Shown piece by piece: positions 1 through 7,860 of a DNA stretch of 64,000 bases. Each line of letters opens with the position of its first letter. The first letter of the stretch is position 1. Where the stretch lies: contig DATMFV010000093.1 in assembly GCA_035555975.1 (NCBI GenBank), positions 1 through 64,000 on the forward strand, written 5' to 3'. Below the pieces are notes generated by a model that was given only the letters and a program-made list of their open reading frames with translations, was not told the DNA's origin and ran no database searches. Both the position numbers and the translations under genes were made by a program. The stretch is from DATMFV01 sp035555975 (lineage in GTDB: Bacteria; Verrucomicrobiota; Verrucomicrobiia; Chthoniobacterales; Chthoniobacteraceae).

Positions 1-260
1 AAGTGGTGCAGATAAGAAGCAACCTGAAGGGTTGCTCAAGCGGGGCAGCCGGGGGTAAGCGCAGAGCGCGCCACCCCCGGATAACCCGGTGGGAGAGAAA
101 TCGACCCTGAAAGGGTCGCAGCGGATCGTCTTGGGGTAAGGCCCCTTTTTCTGCGACCCCGTTCGGGGTCGATGATGGGGGAATCCAATAGCCCGGGGGT
201 GTCGCTTCGCTCGACCCCCGGCTTCCCCGCTGTAAGCCCTCCGGGCTATTCCCTTGCTGA
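1..260. repeat. Composite palindromic repeat array, block 1
   Basis: This non-coding stretch is almost entirely made of short hairpins. Visible stems are 18-36 (AGCAACC, TGAA loop), 49-56 with 73-80 (CCGGGGGT/ACCCCCGG), 102-118 (CGACCCT, GAA loop), 133-145 (GGGG/CCCC), 154-171 (CGACCCC, GTTC loop), and 193-200 with 214-221 (CCGGGGGT/ACCCCCGG). An outer 10-bp pair AATAGCCCGG/CCGGGCTATT at 187-196 and 241-250 encloses the last one. Similar blocks lie at 3655-3886 and 62268-62373. The rest up to 342 shows no gene. Probable class: REP-like extragenic palindromes. Function unknown. Confidence 0.75.
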
Positions 261-342
261 TACCACTTTTAATCACACCCTCTCTCCTTTTGACGCGCAG
301 GACTCTGGCCCCAAGCCAGAGCAGTCGGTTTGAGGGCAAGCC

Positions 343-522
343 TCAGGCTTTGGATTTAAGATGGGAGAAATCTTCGTCATCGAGTTCATCCCAGATGGCT
401 GCGGTTTGAGCCAAAGGCGGCAGGATGTCGCGATGATCCTCCAACGAAAGAGGAAAGGGAATGGCACGCCGTCGTTCGATCCGGGCATCCATGCGCATTC
501 TGAGCAATGTGGTCTTCCCCAT
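343..522 (-). pseudogene. Possible remnant of a RelB/DinJ-type antitoxin
   Basis: A 59-residue frame lies directly downstream of mnhG. It begins MGKTTLLRMRMDARIE and continues RRRAIPFPLSLEDH. In RelB/DinJ antitoxins an N-terminal strand of the type 'xxLxxRxDxxxK' is followed by about 30 residues of helices and then an 'LRxxLPFPL'-like end. Here the two ends are joined directly, as if the middle had been deleted. The acidic tail (WDELDDEDFSHL) also resembles this class. No toxin gene is adjacent. The family match is from memory of motif shapes, and the frame could be a chance small ORF. Confidence 0.3.
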
Positions 523-558
523 GGCATCAATAAAGCACGCTTGTGCTCTTCGTGTCAC

Positions 559-897
559 TCATCCATTTTTACCATTCTTCTTCCGATGATCGTCCATCGG
601 CCGCTGCCGCCAGCGGGGGATGTCGCGGTGAAAGGCGATCAGCGCCATCAGGTGGCTGGCGAGCGGGATCGTCACCAACTGGAAAAAGATCGCCAGCCCG
701 ATCTTGAGTGCCGACTGGCCTTCGCCGATGTAGACCCAGAGGCCGAGCAGCATCAGGAAAATGCCGAGCGTCAGCGCCTTGGCGACGGCGTGGGCGCGGC
801 AGAGGAGGTCGGGCAGACGCAGGACGCCGATGGCGGCGATCAGGATCAGGATCGAGCCGCTTAAAATCAGAAGGGAGGTGATGGCCTGGGTGATCAT
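559..897 (-). CDS. mnhG: Mrp/Mnh cation:proton antiporter subunit G
   Basis: Small 112-residue membrane protein with three hydrophobic segments, including ILSGSILILIAAIGVLRLPD and a following stretch typical of the MnhG/PhaG family. It is a subunit of the multi-subunit Na+(K+)/H+ antiporter in the inner membrane. The ATG at 897 overlaps the stop of the upstream mnhF by four bases (ATGA), which fixes the start. It is the last gene of the operon. The last dozen residues are hydrophilic and basic. Confidence 0.93.
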   Translation of the reverse strand: MITQAITSLLILSGSILILIAAIGVLRLPDLLCRAHAVAKALTLGIFLMLLGLWVYIGEGQSALKIGLAIFFQLVTIPLASHLMALIAFHRDIPRWRQRPMDDHRKKNGKNG

Positions 898-1244
898 GGT
901 TGAGAGGGCGGGTCGGGTTCTCCGTTTTCGGCGGCGGCATCCTCCTCGTCGGCGAGATGCGCCGGTTTGCGGCTGGTGTCGATCCGGTGGAGGCGGCTTA
1001 AATAAAAGACAAAGGCCACCGTTCCGAAAAAGCCGAGGAGCGAAAAAATCAGGATCAATTCCAGAAAAACCGGCGCTTTCCAGAGGATGCTCAAAAGAAT
1101 GATGATGCCGACCGAGGAGGTGGTGAGCAGGTCGAAACCCATGATCCGGTCGAGCACCGTCGGCCCCCGCCCGAGGCGCACCATGCCGAGCAGGATGGCG
1201 ACCGAGAGGATGCAGAAGGCGATCTGGAGCGTGATTTCGATCAT
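894..1244 (-). CDS. mnhF: Mrp/Mnh cation:proton antiporter subunit F
   Basis: 116-residue membrane protein with three predicted helices and the MnhF core 'VRLGRGPTVLDRIMGFDLLT'. MnhF proteins are usually about 90 residues, so this one carries an extra hydrophilic, acidic tail (HLADEEDAAAENGEPD). It overlaps both neighbours by four bases (mnhE stop and mnhG start), indicating translational coupling inside the Mrp operon. Confidence 0.94.
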   Translation of the reverse strand: MIEITLQIAFCILSVAILLGMVRLGRGPTVLDRIMGFDLLTTSSVGIIILLSILWKAPVFLELILIFSLLGFFGTVAFVFYLSRLHRIDTSRKPAHLADEEDAAAENGEPDPPSQP

Positions 1245-1717
1245 CGTGTAAAGGCGAGGATTCCGGCTTTGAGAATGGTGTCGAGCTGGCGGCGGACCTC
1301 GTCGGGATCGCGCGCGTCAAAGACGTGGATGATCATCGTCCGTTTGTCGTCGGTGAGGCTGACGGCGGCGGAACCGGGGGTGAGCGAGATGCAGTAATAC
1401 ATCAGCATGATCTCCAGGTCGCTCAAACCGGTGACATCGTACGTCATAAAGTTGGGGTAAAGCTCCTCGTTCTTCTGAAAGAGGACCGCCCGGAGCACCA
1501 GGAGGTTGGCCACCAGGAATTCCTTGGTAAAGACCAGCAGGTAACGGAAAAAGGCGAGCGTGCGGCGGATGTAGTCGAGGCTGTTGTGGACGCTGTGGAA
1601 CGCCGCGAGCAGGGCAAACCCGAGGATCAGCCCGATGAAAAACGTACTCAGCGACGGCTCCGGATTGAGAAAAAGCCAGATGACCGCGAGGACGAGATTG
1701 AGGACCAGCGACTTCAT
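1241..1717 (-). CDS. mnhE: Mrp/Mnh cation:proton antiporter subunit E
   Basis: 158-residue MnhE family protein. N-terminal hydrophobic segments (LNLVLAVIWLFLNPEPSLST) are followed by the conserved soluble part with 'LMYYCISLTPGSAAVSLTDD' and 'HVFDARDPDEV', which is characteristic of MnhE. Length is normal. It overlaps mnhD upstream and mnhF downstream by four bases each. Role: small membrane subunit needed for assembly of the Mrp antiporter. Confidence 0.95.
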   Translation of the reverse strand: MKSLVLNLVLAVIWLFLNPEPSLSTFFIGLILGFALLAAFHSVHNSLDYIRRTLAFFRYLLVFTKEFLVANLLVLRAVLFQKNEELYPNFMTYDVTGLSDLEIMLMYYCISLTPGSAAVSLTDDKRTMIIHVFDARDPDEVRRQLDTILKAGILAFTR

Positions 1718-3231
1718 GGCGTGGAGATCAGGGCGGAGGTTTCCTTACCGACCACGGCGAGCACCGCCTGGTTGTACGAGCCGCGGTCGAGCGACTGGTC
1801 GGCCACCCGCTGGGCGACCCGCATCATCCCCTCGGCTCCGAGCCCGATCGAGAGCGAGACGACGACCAGCGCGGTGCTGACCCACGCCATCCCCTTCCAG
1901 CGGCGGTCCTCCAGGTGGACTTCCACCGTATCAGTCGCGTTCCAGAAAGCGCCGTTCCAGATTTTAAGCATGCTGAAAATCGTCAGGAAACTGGCGACGA
2001 TGCAAAAGAGAACGATCAGGTATTCTCCCTTTTCCAGCCCGACGCGGACGATGAGGTACTTCCCCCAGAAACCGCTCAGGGGCGGGATGCCCGCCAGCGA
2101 CAACGCCTGGAGGAGGAAGATCACCCCGAGCCACGGCGTCCGCTCCCAGAGGTTCCCCATCCGGTCGAGATCGTCGGAACGGTTGAGCCACGCCGCAACG
2201 CCGCCGATCAGAAAGAGCGACGATTTCACCACAATATGGTGGGTGATGTAGAAAACGGTCGCTGCAAACGCCGTCGGCGTGAAGAGGCCGATTGCCAGCA
2301 GCATGAACCCGATCTGACTCAAAATGTGGTAGGAGAGGATGCCCCGGATGAAGTTGCGCGAGATCGCGCCGAGGACGGCGAGGAGCATCGTGATGGCGGC
2401 GAGCCACATCAGGAGTTGGTGGATCACCGTCAATTCCGGCGGCAGCAGGTTGGCGAGCAGCCGGAGCAGGACGTAGACGCCGACCTTGGTCAGCATCCCG
2501 CCGAAAAGTGCGGCGAGCGGGATCGGCAGGGTCGGGTAGCTGTTGGGGAGCCAGAAGTAGAGCGGGAACAGCCCGGCCTTGATCCCGAAGACGACCAGCA
2601 GCACGAGGCCGAGGATCGTCAGGCGCGGGTCGCCCACCAGCGCGGCGGCGCGTTCGGAGATGACGGCGAAATTGAGCGAGCCAAAGAGCGCGTACGCCAG
2701 CCCGCAGGCGCAGATGAAAAAGACGCTCCCGAAGAGGTTGATCGCCACATAGGGGAAGGTCTCCTTGATCTCCCAGTTGTCGACCTCCAGCGTCAGGAGC
2801 GCGTACGAGGCGATCAGCATGATCTCGAAGGCGACAAAGAGGTTGAAGAGATCGCCCGTGCAAAAGGAGAGATTGATCCCCGCGAGCATGAACTGCACGA
2901 GCGGCAGCCGCAGCGGGTGTTCGATCGAGAGGCGCGACTCAAGGTAACCGTAGAGGATCGAGACGAGCGCCGTGAGCGAGGAGAGCGAGAGCATGACCGC
3001 CGCGAGCAGGTCGATCACCAGAACGATCCCGAGCTGCGACGCCCAGCCGCCGACCCCGAGAATCAGCCGCTCGCCGTGAAAGGCGGCGACCGCGAACCCG
3101 AGGGCGAGACCGAGCTGCACGACCGCGCTCCCCGCCACAAACCAGCGGCGCGCCACGCTCGGCCGCCCCCAGAGGAGGGCGATCAACGCGGTGCCAAGCG
3201 GCAGCAGGAAGGGTAGGACAGGCCAGTTCAT
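1714..3231 (-). CDS. mnhD: Mrp/Mnh cation:proton antiporter subunit D
   Basis: 505-residue polytopic membrane protein of the complex I ND2/ND4/ND5-like proton-translocating family. Family landmarks are visible: the glutamate in 'FVAFEIMLIASYALL' and the lysines in 'GIKAGLFPLYFWLP' and 'GGMLTKVGVYVLLR'. About 14 hydrophobic segments are present. It is one of the two large antiporter subunits, acting with MnhA in coupling cation export to proton entry. The ATG at 3231 is 27 bases after the mnhC stop; the 3' end overlaps mnhE by four bases. Confidence 0.96.
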   Translation of the reverse strand: MNWPVLPFLLPLGTALIALLWGRPSVARRWFVAGSAVVQLGLALGFAVAAFHGERLILGVGGWASQLGIVLVIDLLAAVMLSLSSLTALVSILYGYLESRLSIEHPLRLPLVQFMLAGINLSFCTGDLFNLFVAFEIMLIASYALLTLEVDNWEIKETFPYVAINLFGSVFFICACGLAYALFGSLNFAVISERAAALVGDPRLTILGLVLLVVFGIKAGLFPLYFWLPNSYPTLPIPLAALFGGMLTKVGVYVLLRLLANLLPPELTVIHQLLMWLAAITMLLAVLGAISRNFIRGILSYHILSQIGFMLLAIGLFTPTAFAATVFYITHHIVVKSSLFLIGGVAAWLNRSDDLDRMGNLWERTPWLGVIFLLQALSLAGIPPLSGFWGKYLIVRVGLEKGEYLIVLFCIVASFLTIFSMLKIWNGAFWNATDTVEVHLEDRRWKGMAWVSTALVVVSLSIGLGAEGMMRVAQRVADQSLDRGSYNQAVLAVVGKETSALISTP

Positions 3232-3258
3232 GTCAGGGAGTGGAAAGCGTGCAGGGCG

Positions 3259-3612
3259 TCAGGGTTCGTCGGCAGGCGGGGTGTAGAGTTCCACGGCATC
3301 GGTGGTCTTCTGGTCGAGGAAAAGCCGGTAAAGCAGGAAAACGAGGTAGGCCGCCGTCCCGAACCCGATGACGATGGCCGTCAGGATCAACGCCTGCGGC
3401 AGCGGGTCAACCATCGGCGCGGCGGTGGTGCGGTCGAGGAGCACGGGAGCGTTCTTGCCGGTCGGCGAGCCCGACATCGCCAGGACGAAAAGGTTGGCCG
3501 CCGTCGTCAGGATCAGAAACCCGAAGAGAATCTTGACGAAGCTGCGGTGCATCACCAGGTAGGTGGCGACGCTGAACATGATGCCGACGAGGATGGCGGT
3601 TTCGAGTTGCAT
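3259..3612 (-). CDS. mnhC: Mrp/Mnh cation:proton antiporter subunit C
   Basis: 117-residue NuoK-like membrane protein with three helices; the segment 'PLPQALILTAIVIGFGTAAY' is the hallmark of MnhC/NuoK. The start at MQLETAILVG gives the usual family length; an upstream in-frame start would extend into the repeat array and is rejected. It is separated from mnhB by about 300 bases of hairpin repeats, the only large gap in this otherwise overlapping operon. Confidence 0.94.
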   Translation of the reverse strand: MQLETAILVGIMFSVATYLVMHRSFVKILFGFLILTTAANLFVLAMSGSPTGKNAPVLLDRTTAAPMVDPLPQALILTAIVIGFGTAAYLVFLLYRLFLDQKTTDAVELYTPPADEP

Positions 3613-3915
3613 CAGGTTACGGGACGGAGGGAGGGGGTTGAATTTTTCTGAAAAGGATGCCGGAGGCATCCCAGCAAAGTAGCCGGGGGTTGAGCGCCAG
3701 CGACACCCCCGGAATGGTTGCCTCTCCACCGAAGGCACCCTGAAGGGGTGCCAGCCGATGAAAACCGGTGCCTTGACTGTGAAATCGGCTGCGATCCCGT
3801 TGGGATCGGAATCAGGGAGAATCGGGATTCCGGGGGTGTCGCTTCGCTCAACCCCCGGCTGCCCCGCTTGGATACCTTCGGTATCCCTGAAAACAAACTT
3901 AACGTCGTCATAGGT
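3613..3915. repeat. Hairpin repeat array inside the mnh operon, block 2
   Basis: This 303-base gap between mnhB and mnhC contains at least six hairpins: 3655-3671 (GGATGC/GCATCC), 3683-3690 with 3705-3712 (CCGGGGGT/ACCCCCGG), 3734-3752 (GGCACCC, TGAA loop), 3792-3808 (CGATCCC, GTT loop), 3830-3837 with 3851-3858 (CCGGGGGT/ACCCCCGG), and 3870-3886 (GGATACC, TTC loop). They share layout and loop types with the arrays at 1-260 and 62268-62373, but stem sequences differ while staying self-complementary. No gene is seen. In the mRNA these stems would lie between mnhB and mnhC. Confidence 0.8.
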
Positions 3916-4497
3916 TCAGGTCGGGTTCTCCGGGTTTTCGGGGTCGGCAGGGGCGACGCCCCGGCCCCAGCGTTCGTCGTCACGGAGGAGTTCCTCCTCG
4001 ATCGGTTCCTCCATCGGCAGGCTGTAGAGCGTTTTTTCCTCTTCGATGAGCATGCGCAACTGCTGGCTCGACTGGCCGAGGACAAAGATGATCTTGCACG
4101 TCGTCCCGACGACGACGAAATAGACGCCGATGTCGAAAAGCAGCGGCGTGCCGAGGTGGAGGTCGCCGATCAGCGGAAAATGAGGGTAATGGACGGTAAA
4201 CTGCTCCAGAAACGGCCGCGCGAAGAGGAGCGGGGCGACGCCGGTAAGCAGGGCCACGCTCAAGCCGAACCCGGCGATCCGCACCGGGTCGACCCGGAGC
4301 ACGTCGTACATCTCCCGCAGGCCGATCACCAGCCCGAGCAGGATGAGCGAGATCGCCGTCGCCACCCCCGCGATGAACCCTCCGCCGGGATAGTTGTGTC
4401 CGCGCAGCAGGAGGTAGATCGCGAACATATTGATGAAAAAGAAGAGAAACCGGACGACGGTTTTGAAAAAGAAGGAGACCGGTGCGTGGCTGCTCAT
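3916..4497 (-). CDS. mnhB: Mrp/Mnh cation:proton antiporter subunit B
   Basis: 193-residue MnhB protein. After a hydrophilic N-terminus it has the family segment 'YLLLRGHNYPGGGFIAGVA' and four hydrophobic helices. The typical MnhB is about 140 residues; the extra length is a C-terminal acidic cytoplasmic tail (roughly 150-193) rich in Glu and Asp. The ATG at 4497 overlaps the mnhA stop by four bases, which decides against longer in-frame starts. It is followed by the repeat array rather than directly by mnhC. Confidence 0.95.
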   Translation of the reverse strand: MSSHAPVSFFFKTVVRFLFFFINMFAIYLLLRGHNYPGGGFIAGVATAISLILLGLVIGLREMYDVLRVDPVRIAGFGLSVALLTGVAPLLFARPFLEQFTVHYPHFPLIGDLHLGTPLLFDIGVYFVVVGTTCKIIFVLGQSSQQLRMLIEEEKTLYSLPMEEPIEEELLRDDERWGRGVAPADPENPENPT

Positions 4498-6896
4498 GGC
4501 TTGGTCCTCCCTTTGACGTTGTAGCTGGGCGACTTGAGCGCGCCGCGCCGGTACTCCTCCGGCGTCCGCTTGTAACGCATCAGGAGGCCGAGGCAACCGA
4601 GCGTGGCGATCAGGAGCACGGAGATTTCTCCCAGCGTGTCAAATGCCCGGAAGTCGACCAGCATGGTGTTGACCGCGTTGGTCCCGTGGGCGAGCGGGAT
4701 GGTCTGCGAGAGGATGTCGTTGCCGATCGGGTCCTCGTGCGGCCGGGCGGTCAGGATCAGGAGCGTGGCAAACGCGCCGACGCTCAATGAAAGGATGCCG
4801 TGAACCAGGCGGCGACGCAGCGGTCGCGGGTTCTCCTCCCCGGTCTGCGCGGCGCGCGGGAAACGGGCGAGCAGGAGGAGGACCATGAAAAGCGTGGCCG
4901 AGTCGATCAGAAGCTGCGTAAGCGCGAGATCGGGCGCGCGGTAGAGGACAAAGTAGAAACAGGTGAAAAACCCGGCGACCGAGATCGAGATCAACTGCGA
5001 GGCCCATTGCCGCAGGAAGAGGACGCCGATCATGGAAAGCGAAATGAGCGTCGCCGCAAGGACGCGCAGGGGGCGGACCTCGGTCCAGTCGATGACGAGC
5101 GGCTCCTGCGCCGTGAACCCGAAGTAGAGGCCGATCCCGGTAATGAAGACCATGAAGGCGACGATGATCGGGAGGTAGTCGTTGGGCGAGTCGGCCCGCA
5201 GGCGGCGGGTCACCGCCTTGGAAAAGGTAAAAAGCCCGTCCACGCCCCGCTCGAATACGCGGTCGAACCGGAGGAAGGAAGGGATGTGGTACCAGCGCCA
5301 CCGGGTGAAGTGGCCAAAGGCATAAAGGCCGAAGCCGCAGGCGACGATCAGGCTGCTGATGGCCAGTTCCACCGTAAAGCCGTGCCAGAGGGCGAGCCCT
5401 TCGACCGGACGGCCGCTGTCGGTGGCGAGCAGGCGCAACGGGTGGTCGAGGAGTTGCGGGAAGATGCCGAAGACCAGCGCGCAGAGCGAAAGAAAGAGCG
5501 GCGGCAGCACCATCGCGATGCCGGGATCATGAAAATTGCGCCGGACCTTCCCCGGCTTCACCCCGAGGAAGATGTTGACGAAAAGGCGGGCCGAAAACGC
5601 GACCTTGACGACGGAGCCGACAATGACGCACGCCACCGCGTAGAAGCCGAGTGCGCCGTGCCGCCCGAACGCTTCGAAGATTTCGACGAGCACCATCTCC
5701 TTGCTCAAAAACCCGGTGGTCAACGGCAGCCCGGCCATCGCCGCCGTGGCGATGAGCGCCGCAATGCCGAGAAGCGGCAACCGCCGGAAAAGGCCGCCGA
5801 GCTGGCGGATGTCGCGGATGCCGGTCGCGTGGGCGACGATCCCGACGATCATGAAAAGGCTCCCCTTGTAGAAAACGTGGTTGAGGATGTGGAGGTAATC
5901 GTACGACACCCCGCCGACCGGGCCGAACCCGTAATAGCCGATCAGGTAGCCCAACTGGCTGACGCTCGAATAGGCGAGGATCGCCTTCAGATCGTGCGAA
6001 AGGAGGGCGAGGATCGCACCGAGCGCCATCGTCGTAAACCCGATGCCGCCCAGCAGCGGCACCCAGACGTTGTTCTCCGCAAAGAGTGGGAAGAAACGCC
6101 CGGCGAGAAAAACGCCGAGCTTGACCATCGTCGCCGAATGGAGGTAGGCGCTGACCGGGGTCGGGGCGGTCATCGCATTGGGCAGCCAGAACTGGAACGG
6201 GAACTGGGCCGACTTGCCGAACGCGCCGATCATCATCAGCACCATCGCCACCGTCAGCATCGGGCCGTGTTCCGCCCACGGCAGACCACCCGCAAGGAGA
6301 ACGGCGAGGTTGGCCGTTCCGGCGAGTTGTTCGAGAAGCAGCAGCCCGACGAACATCACCAGCCCCGTGGCCGAAGTGACCAGAAGCGCCTGCCGCGCGC
6401 CGATGCGCGAGAGCGGGTCGCCATGCAGGAAGCCGATCAGGAGGAACGAGGCGATGCTGGTCAACTCCCAGAAGGTGTAGAGGAGCAGGAGGTGGTTGGC
6501 AAAGACGGTCCCGAGCATCGCCCCCATGAAGAAGACGAGGTAGGCATAAAACCGCCCGGCGTGCCGGAGAACGCCCTCGAAATAAAAGAGCGAGTAGAAG
6601 ATCACCAGCGCGCCGACAATGGAGACGATCAGGGCGAAAAAGATCGAGAACCCGTCAACGATGAAGGTCAGGTTCAGGCCGATGGAGGGGACCCACTCCC
6701 ATTCGATCACCCTGCGCGAATCGGGAAAATCGAGCGTCGCGGTCATCCAGACCAGCGCCGCGCTCGAGATGAGCGGAAAACCGAGCGCCACCCAGCCGAC
6801 GCGCGGCCCGAGCCAACGGCCCAGGAGCGCCACCACCGGGCTCCCGAGGAGCGGCAGGGCGATCGCCAGCAAAAGAAGGGTGGAGTGAAGGTCCAT
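4494..6896 (-). CDS. mnhA: Mrp/Mnh cation:proton antiporter subunit A
   Basis: 800-residue membrane protein, the normal length for the long MnhA/MrpA form. The N-terminal two thirds form an ND5-like antiporter module with conserved 'YTFWELTSIASFLLIG', 'GKSAQFPFQFWLP' and 'HSATMVKLGVF', which carry the coupling Glu and Lys residues. The last 200 residues contain the DUF4040-like and MnhB-like helices. The start at MDLHSTLLLL is chosen because upstream in-frame residues are hydrophilic and repeat-derived. It is the first gene of the seven-gene operon, so the promoter should lie just above 6896. Confidence 0.96.
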   Translation of the reverse strand: MDLHSTLLLLAIALPLLGSPVVALLGRWLGPRVGWVALGFPLISSAALVWMTATLDFPDSRRVIEWEWVPSIGLNLTFIVDGFSIFFALIVSIVGALVIFYSLFYFEGVLRHAGRFYAYLVFFMGAMLGTVFANHLLLLYTFWELTSIASFLLIGFLHGDPLSRIGARQALLVTSATGLVMFVGLLLLEQLAGTANLAVLLAGGLPWAEHGPMLTVAMVLMMIGAFGKSAQFPFQFWLPNAMTAPTPVSAYLHSATMVKLGVFLAGRFFPLFAENNVWVPLLGGIGFTTMALGAILALLSHDLKAILAYSSVSQLGYLIGYYGFGPVGGVSYDYLHILNHVFYKGSLFMIVGIVAHATGIRDIRQLGGLFRRLPLLGIAALIATAAMAGLPLTTGFLSKEMVLVEIFEAFGRHGALGFYAVACVIVGSVVKVAFSARLFVNIFLGVKPGKVRRNFHDPGIAMVLPPLFLSLCALVFGIFPQLLDHPLRLLATDSGRPVEGLALWHGFTVELAISSLIVACGFGLYAFGHFTRWRWYHIPSFLRFDRVFERGVDGLFTFSKAVTRRLRADSPNDYLPIIVAFMVFITGIGLYFGFTAQEPLVIDWTEVRPLRVLAATLISLSMIGVLFLRQWASQLISISVAGFFTCFYFVLYRAPDLALTQLLIDSATLFMVLLLLARFPRAAQTGEENPRPLRRRLVHGILSLSVGAFATLLILTARPHEDPIGNDILSQTIPLAHGTNAVNTMLVDFRAFDTLGEISVLLIATLGCLGLLMRYKRTPEEYRRGALKSPSYNVKGRTKP

Positions 6897-7338
6897 GAAA
6901 CCAGGGTTTTTTCGATCGACGGCGGAGGCGTTCCCCCCGCGGTTTTCCCGGTCATGAAGCAGGCCGGGCCTGCCTTTTGGTGGTGGCAATCCCTTCAACA
7001 GCCGGAGCGGCTATTGTTTTTTTCGATGACCGGTCGCGTCGCGCCGGAAACTCTCCTCTACGGAAAAAAAGTTCAAGAACGGAACGAGATTTTTTTTTCG
7101 GGACACCGTTCTCTCGGCTCAGGCCTCAAACCCTGCGGCGGACGCAGAGGTCCGCCTCCAGGGCGCTTGCGCGCCCGTGTGAAAAGATCGCCCGTTTTCA
7201 TGAACCTTGGGCCAACGGCCCAAAATCCCTCACCGGAAAATCGCGGTCCTTCAGACCGCATCGTGGATCGGGGCGCCTACCCGGCCCGCTGGGCCGGGCT
7301 GAGGAATTGTCCGGACCGGGCCTCGAACCAGATCCAAA
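6897..7338. repeat. Intergenic region with clustered hairpins
   Basis: These 442 bases lie between the mnhA start and the gspM stop. I see no gene. Small palindromes include GGTCCGCC-type stems near 7137-7160, GGGCGCTTGCGCGCCC near 7158-7175, GGGCCAACGGCCC near 7209-7221, GCGGTCC/GGACCGC-type at 7243-7259 and CCCGGCCC/GGGCCGGG at 7280-7298. The last two form a unit repeated at 35107-35162. Runs of A and T (7018-7023, 7065-7070, 7090-7098) may include the mnh promoter or a terminator for the gsp operon, but no convincing consensus is visible. Confidence 0.6.
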
Positions 7339-7860
7339 CTACGGCGCGTACCATCGGGCGATCTTCAGGCGTCCCTGCATCTGCGTGGCATCCTTGGGAT
7401 CGACCTGGAGGTGGACGCTTTCGAAGACGATGAAATTTTCCGGCCGCTGGAGCGAATGGAGCAGGGTGATGAGCGCCTGCCATGAACTGCGGGTCTCGAC
7501 CTCGACACTCACCGACTGGTAACCGGCTTCCGCCACGATCCCCCCGAGCGATGGTTTTTCGAGAAGAACATCGCTGGCGCGTGCGACCTGGCGCACCTCC
7601 TCCAGCAGCGTCACTCCGGCCTGCTCGCGGTTTTCCAGCACCGGTTGATGGCGGGTAATCCACGCCTCCCGCTCCTGCCAGTTCTCCCCTTCGGCGAGGA
7701 TCGCGTCCAGCCGCGCCAGTTCCTCCCGCTTGGAGGTGATTTCGACGTTCGTTTTGGCAAAACTCTTCCGGACCGACGAAAGGAGCAGCAGGTTCGCCAG
7801 CAGAAAAAGGATGCCGCCGATGAGGATCACCAGACGACGTTCGCGTGGGGAGAGGTTCAT
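7339..7860 (-). CDS. Type II secretion system GspM-like (PilO-like) protein
   Basis: 173 residues: short cytoplasmic N-terminus, one membrane helix (about residues 10-28, LVILIGGILFLLANLLLLSS), then a coiled-coil-prone stretch and a ferredoxin-like periplasmic domain ending with 'LQVDPKDATQMQGRLKIARW'. This layout is that of GspM/PilO. GspM and GspL form the inner-membrane platform of type II secretion systems. Its start overlaps the stop of the GspL-like gene (ATGA). Assignment rests on topology and on position as last gene after gspL. Confidence 0.75.
   Translation of the reverse strand: MNLSPRERRLVILIGGILFLLANLLLLSSVRKSFAKTNVEITSKREELARLDAILAEGENWQEREAWITRHQPVLENREQAGVTLLEEVRQVARASDVLLEKPSLGGIVAEAGYQSVSVEVETRSSWQALITLLHSLQRPENFIVFESVHLQVDPKDATQMQGRLKIARWYAP

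Noticed and set aside
1..260. Hairpin array considered as a CRISPR array
   Set aside because: No constant repeat-spacer periodicity, stems differ in sequence, and no cas genes are present.
1915..3216. 433-codon plus-strand open frame opposite mnhD
   Set aside because: Antisense to a protein with all MnhD motifs; low-complexity charged translation.
4800..7433. A very long open frame on the plus strand (877 codons) opposite mnhA
   Set aside because: It is antisense to a clear antiporter gene, has a composition rich in Arg, Glu, Asp and Gln typical of GC-rich shadow frames, and no domain.
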